64,000 nucleotides of DNA from Leeuwenhoekiella aestuarii (GTDB taxonomy: Bacteria; Bacteroidota; Bacteroidia; Flavobacteriales; Flavobacteriaceae), in NCBI RefSeq assembly GCF_004104055.1, contig NZ_QOVJ01000004.1, positions 287,053-351,052 of the forward strand, read 5' to 3'. Both the position numbers and the translations under genes were made by a program. The notes under the pieces were generated by a model. That model searched no databases, was not told the origin of the DNA, and worked only from the letters and a program-made list of their open reading frames with translations. Below, piece by piece: positions 53,177 through 63,747 of this stretch (its first letter is position 1; each line of letters opens with the position of its first letter).

Positions 53177-55060
53177 ATGAGAACAAAACGCGCCTCCTAC
53201 TGCTTCATTTTAATAATTAGTTTCTTAAGCATTTCGAGTTGCACCGCGCAACGCTTGATGGAAAACTTAGACCGCGGAGTGGTTGTTATTCCCGAAGAAG
53301 ACCATTCAGCGGTGATCAGTTGGCGGGTTTTAGGAACAGATCCTGATGACATTAAATTCAATCTATACCGTCAGGCTAAAGGTATGCAACCTCAGAAATT
53401 AAACGATAAACCCATTACCGGCGCCACTTTTTTTAAAGACTCAGGTATTGATTGGTCTCAGGAGAATAGCTGGTATGTTACTTCGGTTTTAAATACTGAA
53501 GAGCAGCGCGAACCGGGTTCGTATACCATTCCGGCCAATAGCGACTTAAAACCCTATCACAGCATCCCGTTACAAATGCCGGAAGGCTATAGAGCTGGTG
53601 ATGCCAGTGTGGGTGATCTGGATGGCGACGGGGAATATGAAATCGTTTTACACGTAAACGGTCGCGGACACGATAATTCACATCGCGGCTTAACCGATGC
53701 GCCCATGCTGCAGGCCTACAAACTGGACGGCACATTGTTATGGGAAATCAATTTGGGGAAAAACATACGCGAAGGTGCGCATTACACCCAGTTTCTCGTG
53801 TACGACTTTGACAGCGATGGCAAAGCCGAACTGGTTTGTAAAACGGCAGATGGCACCACCGACGCCGCAGGAATGGTTCTCGGGGACCCGCAAGCCGACT
53901 GGCGCGATACCGATGAAAAAAGCAAAACCTACGGAAAGATATTAGAAGGACCGGAGTTCCTCACCGTTTTTGATGGCGAAACGGGAAAAGCCGTCGCTAC
54001 TACAGACTACATTCCGCCACGGGGTGATATTGGCGCCTGGGGCGGCCACGGCGGAAATGGAGGTAACGACAGTTCCGGCAATCGCGTGGATCGCTTTACA
54101 GCCTGTGTGGCGTATTTAGACGGCATGCATCCCAGCATCGTGATGGGCCGCGGGTATTACGGTCGCAGTGTTTTGGCAGCTTTCGATTTTAAAAATAACC
54201 AACTGAAATCCCGTTGGGTTTTTGATTCGGAAAATGGGGATAATCCGTATTCCGGGCAGGGGAATCACAACCTATCGGTCGCCGATGTGGATGACGACGG
54301 CAAAGATGAAATCATTTTTGGGGCGATGACTGTTGACGACGACGGCAGCGGGTTGTATACCACGGGCTTCCGGCACGGCGATGCGATTCACGTAAGCGAT
54401 CTGGATCCCGAGGTTCCGGGTCTCGAACGTTTTGGTATTCACGAGATTGAAGAAGGTACGAAAGGCCCCGGAGTGGTGTTGTTTTCGGCTAAAGACGGAA
54501 AAGTACTCTTTACCGCGATGCCCAATCAGGATATAGGCCGCGGAGTGGCTGCCAATATTGATACCACCCGCGTAGGAGCTCAAATGTGGTGGCTGGGCTC
54601 CCGCCAGTTGCACGACATCAAAGGAAATCCCATTGGGGAAGCGCCGCGATCGGCCAACTTTCTGATCTGGTGGGATGGTGATTACAGCCGCGAGATTTTA
54701 AATCGAAATTATATCGACAAATACGGAAAAGGTCGCCTGTTCACAGCAGAAGGCGCACACGCTATAAATGGAACAAAAGCTACTCCGTCTCTTAGCGCAG
54801 ACATCCTGGGCGACTGGCGGGAAGAATTGATGTTACCCAGCGATGACGGTACCGAACTGCGCATATACACGACCCCCATTCCCACCAAACACCGCATGTA
54901 CACGCTGATGCACGACCCGCAATACCGCCTGAGTATCGCCTGGCAGAATGTAGGCTATAACCAGCCGCCGCATCTGGGCTTTTATTTTGGTCATGGTCTA
55001 AAAAGCATTCCAAAACCGAATATCAGGCTGATTCCTGAAAACCTGAAGAACGCGAAATGA
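53177..55060 (+). CDS. PL11-family rhamnogalacturonan lyase (lipoprotein)
   Basis: 627 residues. Lipobox SISSC (Cys22). After an N-terminal fibronectin-like start (VVVIPEEDHSAVISWRVLG) comes the eight-bladed propeller of PL11 with calcium-binding Asp-rich loops: VGDLDGDGEYEIVLH, VYDFDSDGKAELVCK and VADVDDDGKDEIIFG. The ends of the fold include WWDGDYSREIL, LSADILGDWREELMLPS and YTTPIPTKHRMYTLMHDPQY, all typical of YesW/YesX-like enzymes. It cleaves RG-I backbone between rhamnose and galacturonate by beta-elimination. This is the best evidence that the locus targets rhamnogalacturonan I. The 4-bp overlap with the next gene (ATGA) shows coupled translation. Confidence 0.95.
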   Translation: MRTKRASYCFILIISFLSISSCTAQRLMENLDRGVVVIPEEDHSAVISWRVLGTDPDDIKFNLYRQAKGMQPQKLNDKPITGATFFKDSGIDWSQENSWYVTSVLNTEEQREPGSYTIPANSDLKPYHSIPLQMPEGYRAGDASVGDLDGDGEYEIVLHVNGRGHDNSHRGLTDAPMLQAYKLDGTLLWEINLGKNIREGAHYTQFLVYDFDSDGKAELVCKTADGTTDAAGMVLGDPQADWRDTDEKSKTYGKILEGPEFLTVFDGETGKAVATTDYIPPRGDIGAWGGHGGNGGNDSSGNRVDRFTACVAYLDGMHPSIVMGRGYYGRSVLAAFDFKNNQLKSRWVFDSENGDNPYSGQGNHNLSVADVDDDGKDEIIFGAMTVDDDGSGLYTTGFRHGDAIHVSDLDPEVPGLERFGIHEIEEGTKGPGVVLFSAKDGKVLFTAMPNQDIGRGVAANIDTTRVGAQMWWLGSRQLHDIKGNPIGEAPRSANFLIWWDGDYSREILNRNYIDKYGKGRLFTAEGAHAINGTKATPSLSADILGDWREELMLPSDDGTELRIYTTPIPTKHRMYTLMHDPQYRLSIAWQNVGYNQPPHLGFYFGHGLKSIPKPNIRLIPENLKNAK

Positions 55061-57948
55061 TGCCTATGAAACTAAAAATGCCAGTTGCAATCGTCTTGTT
55101 CATTCTGGGCTTTTCAACATTTGCTCAAACCCGCGACACCCTGGATCTGGAAGGAAACTGGGCATTTCAAATAGACCGTAACGACCTTGGTACAGTCGAA
55201 AAATGGTTTACCCAAAAATTAAAAGACAACATTATCCTTCCGGGATCGATGCTCACCAACAATAAGGGCAACGACATCAGCATCGCAACCCATTGGACCG
55301 GCAGTATTTACGACAGCTCGTTTTACTTCAATCCGCGCTATAAAAAATACCAGCAACCCGGGGATGTGAAATTTCCGTTTTGGCTCACGCCGAAAAAAGA
55401 ATACGTGGGAGCCGGCTGGTATCAAAAGGAAGTCAACATTCCCAAAGACTGGAAAAACCAGCGACTCTATCTGTTTCTCGAACGGGCACATACCGAAACC
55501 GTAGTCTGGCTTGATGATACCCCACTGGGGATGCAAAACTCCATGGTAGCTCCGCATCAGTACGAACTCCCGGCCGATATTAAAGCGGGTAAACACACGC
55601 TTACGATTCGGGTAGACAACCGCATGAAAGAGATCAACGTAGGACCGGACTCTCACAGCCTTACCGATCATACTCAGGGAAACTGGAACGGCATCATCGG
55701 CAAACTCAAACTCATCGCTACGCCATCGGTGTATATAGGAACTATTCAGGCCTATCCCGATCGGGAGCAAAAAGAGATCCTCTTTAAAATCCCTGTAAAT
55801 CAGGCGGAAACCAAAAAGACGACAATCACCCTAAATCTTGATCTTTCCACCTTCAATACTTCTGAAACGACCGATTTCAACTTCCGCAAAAAAGAGGTTC
55901 GCCTCACTGAAAAAACCGACACGCTAGAGGTCACTTACCCGCTGGGCGAAAACCTGAAGCTTTGGGACGAATTCCATCCTGCCTTGTACCGTGCGCATTT
56001 CAGCCTAACCTCAAAAGCAGGTACCGACGATCAGGAACTAAGCTTCGGAATCCGCGATTTTAAAACCCAGGGCCGAAGCTTTACGATAAACGACCGGCCC
56101 ACCTTTTTACGAGGAACGCTAGACAATGCCATTTTTCCACTAACCGGTTATCCACCGATGGATGTACCCTTTTGGGAGCGAATTTTTCGCATCATCAAAA
56201 ACCACGGACTCAACCATGTGCGCTACCATTCCTGGTGTCCGCCCGAAGCTGCCTTTAAAGCCGCAGACCGTCTAGGAATCTATTTGCAACCCGAAGGCCC
56301 CAGTTGGGCCAATCACGGGACTGCGCTGGGCGTGGGCCGCAACATCGACCGGTATATTTATGAGGAAACCAACCGCATGATGCAGCAGTATGGCAATTAT
56401 GCCTCGTATGTGATGATGGCTTACGGTAACGAACCTCGTGGCAAGCAGGTGGAATACCTTACTGCGTTTAACGATTATTGGAAGCAAAAAGACGCACGGC
56501 GTTTGTACACCGGGGCTTCGGTGGGCGGTAGCTGGCCGGTGATCCCCAACAACGAATTTATGGTACGCGGTGGTGCCCGCGATCTGGACTGGAAAAATCA
56601 CGCTCCCCAATCGGTAAACGATTTTAGCGAAAACATCAAAGACTTTAGCGTGCCTTTCGTTTCCCACGAAACCGGGCAGTATTGCGTATTTCCCAATTTT
56701 GACGAAATCAAAAAATACACCGGGGCTTACGAAGCCCGAAATTTCGAACTCTTTCAGGAAGATCTGGCCGATCATCAGATGAGCGATCAGGCTGATGCCT
56801 TTTTTAAAGCTTCCGGAAAATTACAAGTGCTGGCGTATAAATACAGTATTGAAAAAGCGATGCGCACTCCCGGCTACTCGGGTTATCAATTGCTTTCCCT
56901 GAGTGATTACAGCGGACAGGGAACCGCGCTTGTGGGGATTTTAGACGCCTTCTGGGATGCCAAGCCCTATGTAAATGCAGAAGAATGGCGGGAGTTTAGC
57001 AGCGAAACGGTACCCCTGGCTAAACTTCCAAAATTTGTATTTACCAATGCCGAAGAATTTAAGGCTGAAATTCAAATCGCACATTACGGAAAAGCAAAAC
57101 GTATCACCAATCAAAGTTGGTCCATCACAGATGAAAAGGGTGAGGAACTGGCTTCAGGAACCTTTAACCAACCCGAGATCAATTACGGACTTTCAAATTT
57201 GGGCGTTGTTGAATTTCCGCTTCGCGAAATTGATACTGCTCAAAAATTAACCCTAAAGGTAAGCGTCGATGATACGAATTTTAAAAACCATTGGGACTTT
57301 TGGGTATTCCCGGAAGCACTTCCGAAGCTGCCAAGCAGCGTTTATGAATGCACCGAGTTAGAAGAAAAAGCGCTGAAGGTATTGGAAAAGGGCGGTACGG
57401 TTTTACTCAATGCCGCCGGCAAAATCGTCAAAGGCGCAGAAGTGGCCCAGACCTTTCTCCCGATGTTCTGGAACACCTCCTGGTTTCAGATGCGACCACC
57501 GCACACCCTGGGCATTGTTGTAGATCCGGAGCATCCGCTCTTTCAGGATTTCCCAACCGATTTTCACAGCGATTTGCAATGGTGGAGCATTCTAAACAAA
57601 CAACAGGTGATGCATCTGGAGGACTTCCCTCCTGCTTTTAAACCCCTGATTCAGCCTATTGATACCTGGTTTATGAACCGGCGTCTCGCTATGGCTTTTG
57701 AAGCACAAGTAGGTAACGGAAAGCTGATGGTCATCAGTGTAGACCTCAACGATCCCAAAAAGGATGCTGCCGCCCACCAACTCTACTACAGCCTGCAACA
57801 GTATATGAATTCGGATGATTTTAATCCTGAGACTAAACTGGAACCCAAACTGATTCAGGACTTGTTTACAACTCCGTCCCGGCAACAATTTGACATGTAC
57901 ACCAAAGACAGCCCTGATGAGTTGAAACCTAAAAACGAAGGAAAATGA
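55057..57948 (+). CDS. GH2-superfamily glycosidase (963 aa)
   Basis: Signal peptide about 1-24 (ends TFAQ); ATGs at 55057 and 55066 are both usable. Sugar-binding domain about 28-225 (LEGNWAFQIDRNDLG, GAGWYQKEVNIP, HTETVVWLDDTPLG), an Ig-like domain, a TIM barrel about 345-640, and C-terminal beta domains. Likely acid/base Glu in MMAYGNEPRG (near 458) and nucleophile in VSHETGQYC (near 537). It differs from the other two GH2 proteins in the window in its long insert before the barrel and in the C-terminal extension with a Rossmann/glutaminase-like look (KVLEKGGTVLLNAAG). Substrate unknown; a side-chain exo-enzyme of RG-I is likely. Confidence 0.85.
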   Translation: MMPMKLKMPVAIVLFILGFSTFAQTRDTLDLEGNWAFQIDRNDLGTVEKWFTQKLKDNIILPGSMLTNNKGNDISIATHWTGSIYDSSFYFNPRYKKYQQPGDVKFPFWLTPKKEYVGAGWYQKEVNIPKDWKNQRLYLFLERAHTETVVWLDDTPLGMQNSMVAPHQYELPADIKAGKHTLTIRVDNRMKEINVGPDSHSLTDHTQGNWNGIIGKLKLIATPSVYIGTIQAYPDREQKEILFKIPVNQAETKKTTITLNLDLSTFNTSETTDFNFRKKEVRLTEKTDTLEVTYPLGENLKLWDEFHPALYRAHFSLTSKAGTDDQELSFGIRDFKTQGRSFTINDRPTFLRGTLDNAIFPLTGYPPMDVPFWERIFRIIKNHGLNHVRYHSWCPPEAAFKAADRLGIYLQPEGPSWANHGTALGVGRNIDRYIYEETNRMMQQYGNYASYVMMAYGNEPRGKQVEYLTAFNDYWKQKDARRLYTGASVGGSWPVIPNNEFMVRGGARDLDWKNHAPQSVNDFSENIKDFSVPFVSHETGQYCVFPNFDEIKKYTGAYEARNFELFQEDLADHQMSDQADAFFKASGKLQVLAYKYSIEKAMRTPGYSGYQLLSLSDYSGQGTALVGILDAFWDAKPYVNAEEWREFSSETVPLAKLPKFVFTNAEEFKAEIQIAHYGKAKRITNQSWSITDEKGEELASGTFNQPEINYGLSNLGVVEFPLREIDTAQKLTLKVSVDDTNFKNHWDFWVFPEALPKLPSSVYECTELEEKALKVLEKGGTVLLNAAGKIVKGAEVAQTFLPMFWNTSWFQMRPPHTLGIVVDPEHPLFQDFPTDFHSDLQWWSILNKQQVMHLEDFPPAFKPLIQPIDTWFMNRRLAMAFEAQVGNGKLMVISVDLNDPKKDAAAHQLYYSLQQYMNSDDFNPETKLEPKLIQDLFTTPSRQQFDMYTKDSPDELKPKNEGK

Positions 57949-60900
57949 AAACCTACGCACTCCACAGAATTTTTGGCCTGGCGGTGTTGACGCTCGTATT
58001 AAATACGAGTTTGTTAAAGGCTCAGGAACAAAAACCATGGCACGATCAAACCCGGAAAATCCATTACAAACCTGACGGAAATAGCTTTGTCCTGGTAAAC
58101 GGAACCCGGAAATTCAATCGGGCGCTGTATGGCACCAATACCGGCTTTCGAGTAGAAACCGGAGATTTACCGGAGTTTGCCTTATACCTACCTGGTATGG
58201 GAGGAAATTTCAAATTAGGGATTTCAAAAGGAGAAGATTCAAAATGGATCACCGAGGCTGACAGCATTGTTACAACATACATACCCGGCAGGATGCATTA
58301 TGAAATTAGGGATGCGCTTTTAGGAGATGGTTTCATGAAGATTACCGTTGTAGCTTCCGCTGATACCGAAGCGTTAATTCTAAAAGTAGGCGAACATAAG
58401 ATACCTAAGAACGTTTCCATCAACTGGTTGTTCGGCGGTGCCAGCGGGAAGAAATTCCATAGAGATGGGGATATTGGTGCAGATCCCGAGTCGGTGTTCT
58501 ACCTGCAACCGGAATATGCCAAACATAACAACTATACTTTAAAAGAAAATAGCTTTCTCTTAGACTTCAATTGGGACAAAAAAACACAAACCAATAAAAA
58601 ATCTTTGCTTGCAAAAGTTCCTCAGGGAACTCTAAGCTTGGTAAGCGCAAACGCCATAGATAATCCACGAATTCTAAAAAATTCTGAGGTTGATTCGCTC
58701 CCGGTGGTGTACGGTTCAGTTGAAAGAAATGCAACAAAAACCTACTACTGGTATATAGAAAACACCACTAAAAACAGTGCTGTTCAGCAAGGTTCGCTAG
58801 CAAAAGCATTTGAACAGGCCCTTTACAAAGCCGATACCCTGGCCAATCGGGTTCGTTTAAATACTCCAGATCCGTATCTGAATACGCTGGGAGGTGCGCT
58901 TGCAACGGCTGCAGATGCGATCTGGGAAGATCCTGCTTTTTTACACGGTGCGGTAGCCTGGCGGATGCACCTCAACGCCTGGCGCGGTGCGTATAATGCC
59001 AATGTACTGGGCTGGCACGACCGGGCAAAAACGCATTTTAAAAGCTATGGGAATGCTCAGGTTTTAGAACCGGAAACCGGACCGGTGGTTTTAGACAGCA
59101 GCCGCAATTTTGCCCGCCAAAAAGAAGTATTGGGTACTTCGATGTTCAGCAAAGGCTATATCAGCAGACATCCCAACCGGAAGGATCGCGCAAATCACTA
59201 TGATATGAACCTGGTTTTTATAGACCAGCTGCTTACCCATTTCAACTGGAACGACGATCCCACATTTTTAGAAGAAATTTTTCCGGTCATTGAACGGCAT
59301 TTAGCCTGGGAAAAACGCAATTACGATACCAATGATGACGGACTCTACGATGCGTATGCAGCGATCTGGGCGAGTGATGCCTTACAATACAGCGGTGGCT
59401 CGGTCACCTATACTTCAGCATACAATTACAGGGCAAACCGGATGACCGCGCAATTGGCGAAACTTTTAGATAAAGATCCCAAGCCGTATTTGAGAGAAGC
59501 TGAAAAAATTAAAAATGCCATTCAAAACACCCTTTGGTTACCCGATCAGGGCGTTTATGCTGAATATAAAGATGCTTTGGGCAAAGAACTGCTCCATAAA
59601 TCTCCGGGAATCTGGACGGTCTATCACGCCTTGGATAAAGGCATCGCTGATGATTTTGAAGCCTATGAAAGTCTAAATTATGTAACCCGGGAAATCCCGC
59701 ATATTCCAGTTCAGGCCACAGGATTACCGCATCCCGATTTAGAGCTGGTCTCTACAACAAACTGGCAGCCTTATACCTGGTCTGTAAATAATGTGGCGCT
59801 GGCTGAAAACCTCAATATGGCACTCGCCTACTGGCAAGGAAACCAACCTGAAAATGCGTATAAACTTTTTGAAAGTGCACTCCTAGAAAGTATGTATCTG
59901 GGAGCTTCTCCCGGTGGTTTTCAGCAATTATCGTTTTATGATGCGATACGCGGCGAACTCTATCGGGATTTTGCCGACCCTATCGGCGTAGCTTCCCGCG
60001 CTCTGGTAGAAGGCCTTTTTGGGATTCAACCGGATCTGCTCGATAAAAAACTACGCATAAAACCCGGTTTCCCGGAAGCATGGGATCACGCAAACCTTGA
60101 TCTACCGGATGTAGCGCTTTCCTTTAAACGAACAGCAAACGAATTGGTTTATCAAATCGTAAATAAGTTTGAGACCAATTTAGATCTTGAGCTGGAATTG
60201 GGCCTTAACAGTACTAAGATCAAAGAGGTTTTGGTTAATGGAGATCTGGTAAATTATCAACCCGTAGCCGAAGCAATCGGTAAACCAAAAATTCTAATTC
60301 CGGCGGGTATTCATAAAACCTACACGATTCAGGTAATTGCTGAAGATTCATCGCCCGAAATCCTTCAATACAAAACCCATTATACACCTGACGATAGGTT
60401 TACAATTTCAGCAGAACATGCAGAACTCCTCGAACTTAAAGATCCGCAGCAGGTTTTGGCAAACACAGCAATTTCAACGCAAAAGCTGTCTGGAACTATT
60501 GCTGCTGAATCCGGCAACAAAATGCTTTTTATCAAGCTAAAACAAGATGAAATGATGTGGTGGCAACCGCTTGAAATTCAGGTAAAACCCAAATTTCAAA
60601 TCCTGTCAACGCAATTGAAAAAAGACAGTCTGGGAATCACTATTCAAAACAACACAGATACAAAGGTTTCCGGCACTTTAAAAATCAACCATAAAGCAGC
60701 ACAACAAGTAAGCTTCGAAGCAAATGCTCCAGCTACCCTAACACGCGCACTGTCCCAATGCTTTCCGGGAACGAACGAGCTTCAACTCGATTTAGCTTCT
60801 GGAGAAAAAATGCTGCTACCTTTCACCAATTGGGACATCCCAAACTCCAGGATGGAACAACAAACAATGCTAAATATCAGTGAATTTTTTAATGCACGGG

Positions 60901-61604
60901 TAGACGAAGTATTTCAGCAGCAGTATTTGAGTCCGCGCCCAGAGTCTCCTACCTTGCAGCTTCCGACAACCGGAGTCGGTAACTGGTGTTATCCCAATGT
61001 CGCTGAAGATATTCATCTGGACGATTCCGGACTTCGGGAGGCTTCGGGAACTCGAGGATTCATTCAGGGCCCCGAAAGGATTTTTTACGCAACGCCTTCA
61101 GAAGAACAAGCTTTTAATAGTGCGTTTACCTCAACATGGGATACCTATCCCGATTCGATCACGATTCCGCTTGAAGGAACTGCATCACACGCTTATTTGA
61201 TGATGGCAGGCAGCACAAACCCTATGCAAACGCAACTGGTGAATGGCACGGTAACCGTCACCTATACGGATGGAACTACGACGACTTTAGAACTTAAAAA
61301 TCCTGAAAACTGGTGGCCCATTGAGCAGGATTATTATACAGACGGCTACGCCTTCACCACCGGTGCGCCGAGACCTCCTCGCGTTATTTTCAAAACGGGG
61401 GAAATCACACGCGATTTTAAAAACTATAAAGGCATACACGGCTTTACGAATTACGGAATTGAAGGCGGTGCCGGAACCATTCTAGATTTGCCCTTGAATC
61501 CAAATAAAAAATTACAAAAACTAACCCTTGAAGCTCAAGCCAATGATGTGATCATCGGCTTGATGAGTCTGACGTTACTGAAACCACAACACAATGAAAA
61601 CTAA
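57945..61604 (+). CDS. DUF4450-like large (alpha/alpha)6-barrel protein, candidate glycosidase
   Basis: 1219 residues. Signal peptide 1-26 (ends LLKAQ). N-terminal beta-sandwich about 30-310 (GNSFVLVNGTRKFNRALYG; LPGMGGNFKLGIS), then an (alpha/alpha)6 barrel about 320-720 (LHGAVAWRMHLNAWRGAYN, LGWHDRAKTHF, YDTNDDGLYDAYAAIWASD, YLGASPGGFQQLSFYD) and C-terminal beta domains with a carbohydrate-binding look (NENWWPIEQDYYTDG-like region about 1120). This matches my memory of DUF4450 proteins that accompany pectin and rhamnogalacturonan genes in Bacteroidota. Carboxylates in DDGLYDAY and near AIWASD could be catalytic. Activity not established from sequence. Overlaps the GH2 gene by 4 bp and the next gene by 11 bp. 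Confidence 0.7.
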   Translation: MKTYALHRIFGLAVLTLVLNTSLLKAQEQKPWHDQTRKIHYKPDGNSFVLVNGTRKFNRALYGTNTGFRVETGDLPEFALYLPGMGGNFKLGISKGEDSKWITEADSIVTTYIPGRMHYEIRDALLGDGFMKITVVASADTEALILKVGEHKIPKNVSINWLFGGASGKKFHRDGDIGADPESVFYLQPEYAKHNNYTLKENSFLLDFNWDKKTQTNKKSLLAKVPQGTLSLVSANAIDNPRILKNSEVDSLPVVYGSVERNATKTYYWYIENTTKNSAVQQGSLAKAFEQALYKADTLANRVRLNTPDPYLNTLGGALATAADAIWEDPAFLHGAVAWRMHLNAWRGAYNANVLGWHDRAKTHFKSYGNAQVLEPETGPVVLDSSRNFARQKEVLGTSMFSKGYISRHPNRKDRANHYDMNLVFIDQLLTHFNWNDDPTFLEEIFPVIERHLAWEKRNYDTNDDGLYDAYAAIWASDALQYSGGSVTYTSAYNYRANRMTAQLAKLLDKDPKPYLREAEKIKNAIQNTLWLPDQGVYAEYKDALGKELLHKSPGIWTVYHALDKGIADDFEAYESLNYVTREIPHIPVQATGLPHPDLELVSTTNWQPYTWSVNNVALAENLNMALAYWQGNQPENAYKLFESALLESMYLGASPGGFQQLSFYDAIRGELYRDFADPIGVASRALVEGLFGIQPDLLDKKLRIKPGFPEAWDHANLDLPDVALSFKRTANELVYQIVNKFETNLDLELELGLNSTKIKEVLVNGDLVNYQPVAEAIGKPKILIPAGIHKTYTIQVIAEDSSPEILQYKTHYTPDDRFTISAEHAELLELKDPQQVLANTAISTQKLSGTIAAESGNKMLFIKLKQDEMMWWQPLEIQVKPKFQILSTQLKKDSLGITIQNNTDTKVSGTLKINHKAAQQVSFEANAPATLTRALSQCFPGTNELQLDLASGEKMLLPFTNWDIPNSRMEQQTMLNISEFFNARVDEVFQQQYLSPRPESPTLQLPTTGVGNWCYPNVAEDIHLDDSGLREASGTRGFIQGPERIFYATPSEEQAFNSAFTSTWDTYPDSITIPLEGTASHAYLMMAGSTNPMQTQLVNGTVTVTYTDGTTTTLELKNPENWWPIEQDYYTDGYAFTTGAPRPPRVIFKTGEITRDFKNYKGIHGFTNYGIEGGAGTILDLPLNPNKKLQKLTLEAQANDVIIGLMSLTLLKPQHNEN

Positions 61605-63747
61605 ATTCTGGATCACATCGCTCTTTTTGGCACTATGCATTACCGGATGTCAAAAGGAACAAAAAACTACCGAAACCCAAAGTATGGCTATAGACCGTAA
61701 GGCTGTAGTTACCCGTCACAACGTACAGATCTCGCAAGTAGATACGCTGGCTTCGTTAACCGTGGGTAACGGTGCCTTTGCCTTTACCACAGACATTACC
61801 GGCCTGCAAAGCTTTCCTGATTATTATCAAAACGGAATTCCCTTAGGAACCCTGTCTGAATGGGGGTGGAACGCGAAACCCAACGACGCGGATTATCGTT
61901 TTGAAGAAACTTTAAAAGACTATGATCAAAACGGAAGAAAAGTATCGTATTCCACGCAGATAAAAACTCCCCAACACGCCAAGGAAGCGGTTGAATTTTT
62001 TCGCTCAAACCCGCATCGGGTGCATTTGGGCAATCTGGGTTTTGAACTGACTAAAAAAGATGGTACTCCGGTTAAACCCGAAGACCTTCAGGATATTGAT
62101 CAGACTTTAGATTTATGGACCGGGATTTTAACCAGTTCGTTTGCAGTTGAAGGAATTCTTGTTGAAGTAAAAACAGCCAGCGACCAAAACAGCGACGCCA
62201 TTGCTGTAACCGTAAATTCTGAATTGATCAACAGCGGCCAACTGAAAATTCGTTTGCGCTTTGCTTCACCTACGGCTGCCTGGTCTGATTATGGAACGCA
62301 GTGGAAAAATCCTGAGCGATACATGAGCGGAATTATACAGCAAAATGACACTTCCGTTTTAATCGAGCGTAAATTGGATTCGCTGAACTATAAGGTTGCT
62401 TTAAATTGGAAAGGAACGGCTACAGTCTCGGAAAAAGAAGATCACTATTTTCTCGTAGAACCTACCGGCAATCAAATTGCGCTCACCTGCACATTTTCTG
62501 ATGCGCAAACCCTTAAAGAAAACCAGGCCGAAACCATCTACAACAACAGCCAGGAGGCCTGGAAAAACTACTGGATGAACGGCGGAATTGTGGACTTCTC
62601 AGGAAGCAACGATCCCCGTGCAGATGAATTGGAACGGCGTGTGGTGCTCTCCCAATATTTGACCAAAGCACAAACTGCCGGGGCGATGCCACCACAAGAA
62701 ACCGGACTCACATACAACAGCTGGTATGGCAAACCCCATCTGGAAATGCACTGGTGGCATGGCGTGCATTATGCGCTGTGGGGCAGACCTCAATATCTGG
62801 AAAATACACTCAACTGGTATGAGACTGCTTTTGAAAAAGCAAAGGCCCTGGCGGAACGTCAGGGTTTTAAAGGTGCTCGCTGGCAAAAAATGACCGATCC
62901 TTATGGCGATGAAGGTCCATCTTCTGTGGGTGCTTTTCTCATCTGGCAACAACCGCATTTTATCACCTTTGCCGAATTGCTTTACCGTGCAGATGCGAGC
63001 AATACGACTCTCAATAAATATAAAGAACGCGTATTTGCTACGGCTGATTTTATGGCTTCCTTTCCCGATTATGATAACAAAAACGATCGCTATGTTTTAG
63101 GTCCGCCGGTAATACCCGCGCAGGAACGCTTTGAAAAAACCGAAACCTACAATCCTACTTACGAACTCGCCTATTGGAATTGGGCGCTTAAAACTGCTTC
63201 TGAATGGAAAAAACGCCTGGGAGAAGCCGTACCTGAACAATGGACTGAAGTTTTGGAAAAGCTTTCGGCACTGCCGGTTCAGGAAGACTATTACTTAGCT
63301 ACGGAAAGCGCAACCGACTCGTATACCAATCCCGAATTTTTAACCGATCACCCTTCGGTTTTTGGCACTTTTGGAATGCTTCCGGAAACCAGTCTGCTTG
63401 ATAAAGTTACGATGCGTAACACCTTCGATAAGGTCTGGGATGTATGGACATGGGATGATACCTGGGGTTGGGATTTCCCGATGACCGCGATGACCGCTGC
63501 CCGTTTAGGAATGCCTGAAAAAGCCATTGATGCGTTATTTATGGATGTGCAAACCAATACCTATCTCAAAAACGGACACAATTATCAGGAAGAACGCTTA
63601 ACGCTGTATATGCCCGGAAATGGAGGTTTATTGACCGCTGTGGCGATGATGTGCGCCGGATGGGATGGTGCTGAAACCAAAAATCCCGGCTTTCCGAAAG
63701 ACGGCAGCTGGAAGGTTAAATGGGAGGGATTGGAACCCTTCTTTTAA
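61594..63747 (+). CDS. GH65/GH95-like six-hairpin glycosidase (lipoprotein)
   Basis: 717 residues. Lipobox CITGC (Cys19). N-terminal super-beta-sandwich about 30-310 (SLTVGNGAFAFTTDITGLQ; GTLSEWGWN). The (alpha/alpha)6 barrel, about 335-690, has HLEMHWWHGVHYALWGRP, FKGARWQKMTDPYGDEGPSS with acidic residues placed like the general acid of inverting GH65/GH95 enzymes, and WTWDDTWGWDFPMTAMTAARLG. The fold suggests an exo-acting hydrolase or phosphorylase for an alpha-linked end sugar (fucose, galactose or rhamnose are options). Family not certain. Last gene of the operon, overlapping its neighbour by 11 bp. Confidence 0.65.
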   Translation: MKTKFWITSLFLALCITGCQKEQKTTETQSMAIDRKAVVTRHNVQISQVDTLASLTVGNGAFAFTTDITGLQSFPDYYQNGIPLGTLSEWGWNAKPNDADYRFEETLKDYDQNGRKVSYSTQIKTPQHAKEAVEFFRSNPHRVHLGNLGFELTKKDGTPVKPEDLQDIDQTLDLWTGILTSSFAVEGILVEVKTASDQNSDAIAVTVNSELINSGQLKIRLRFASPTAAWSDYGTQWKNPERYMSGIIQQNDTSVLIERKLDSLNYKVALNWKGTATVSEKEDHYFLVEPTGNQIALTCTFSDAQTLKENQAETIYNNSQEAWKNYWMNGGIVDFSGSNDPRADELERRVVLSQYLTKAQTAGAMPPQETGLTYNSWYGKPHLEMHWWHGVHYALWGRPQYLENTLNWYETAFEKAKALAERQGFKGARWQKMTDPYGDEGPSSVGAFLIWQQPHFITFAELLYRADASNTTLNKYKERVFATADFMASFPDYDNKNDRYVLGPPVIPAQERFEKTETYNPTYELAYWNWALKTASEWKKRLGEAVPEQWTEVLEKLSALPVQEDYYLATESATDSYTNPEFLTDHPSVFGTFGMLPETSLLDKVTMRNTFDKVWDVWTWDDTWGWDFPMTAMTAARLGMPEKAIDALFMDVQTNTYLKNGHNYQEERLTLYMPGNGGLLTAVAMMCAGWDGAETKNPGFPKDGSWKVKWEGLEPFF

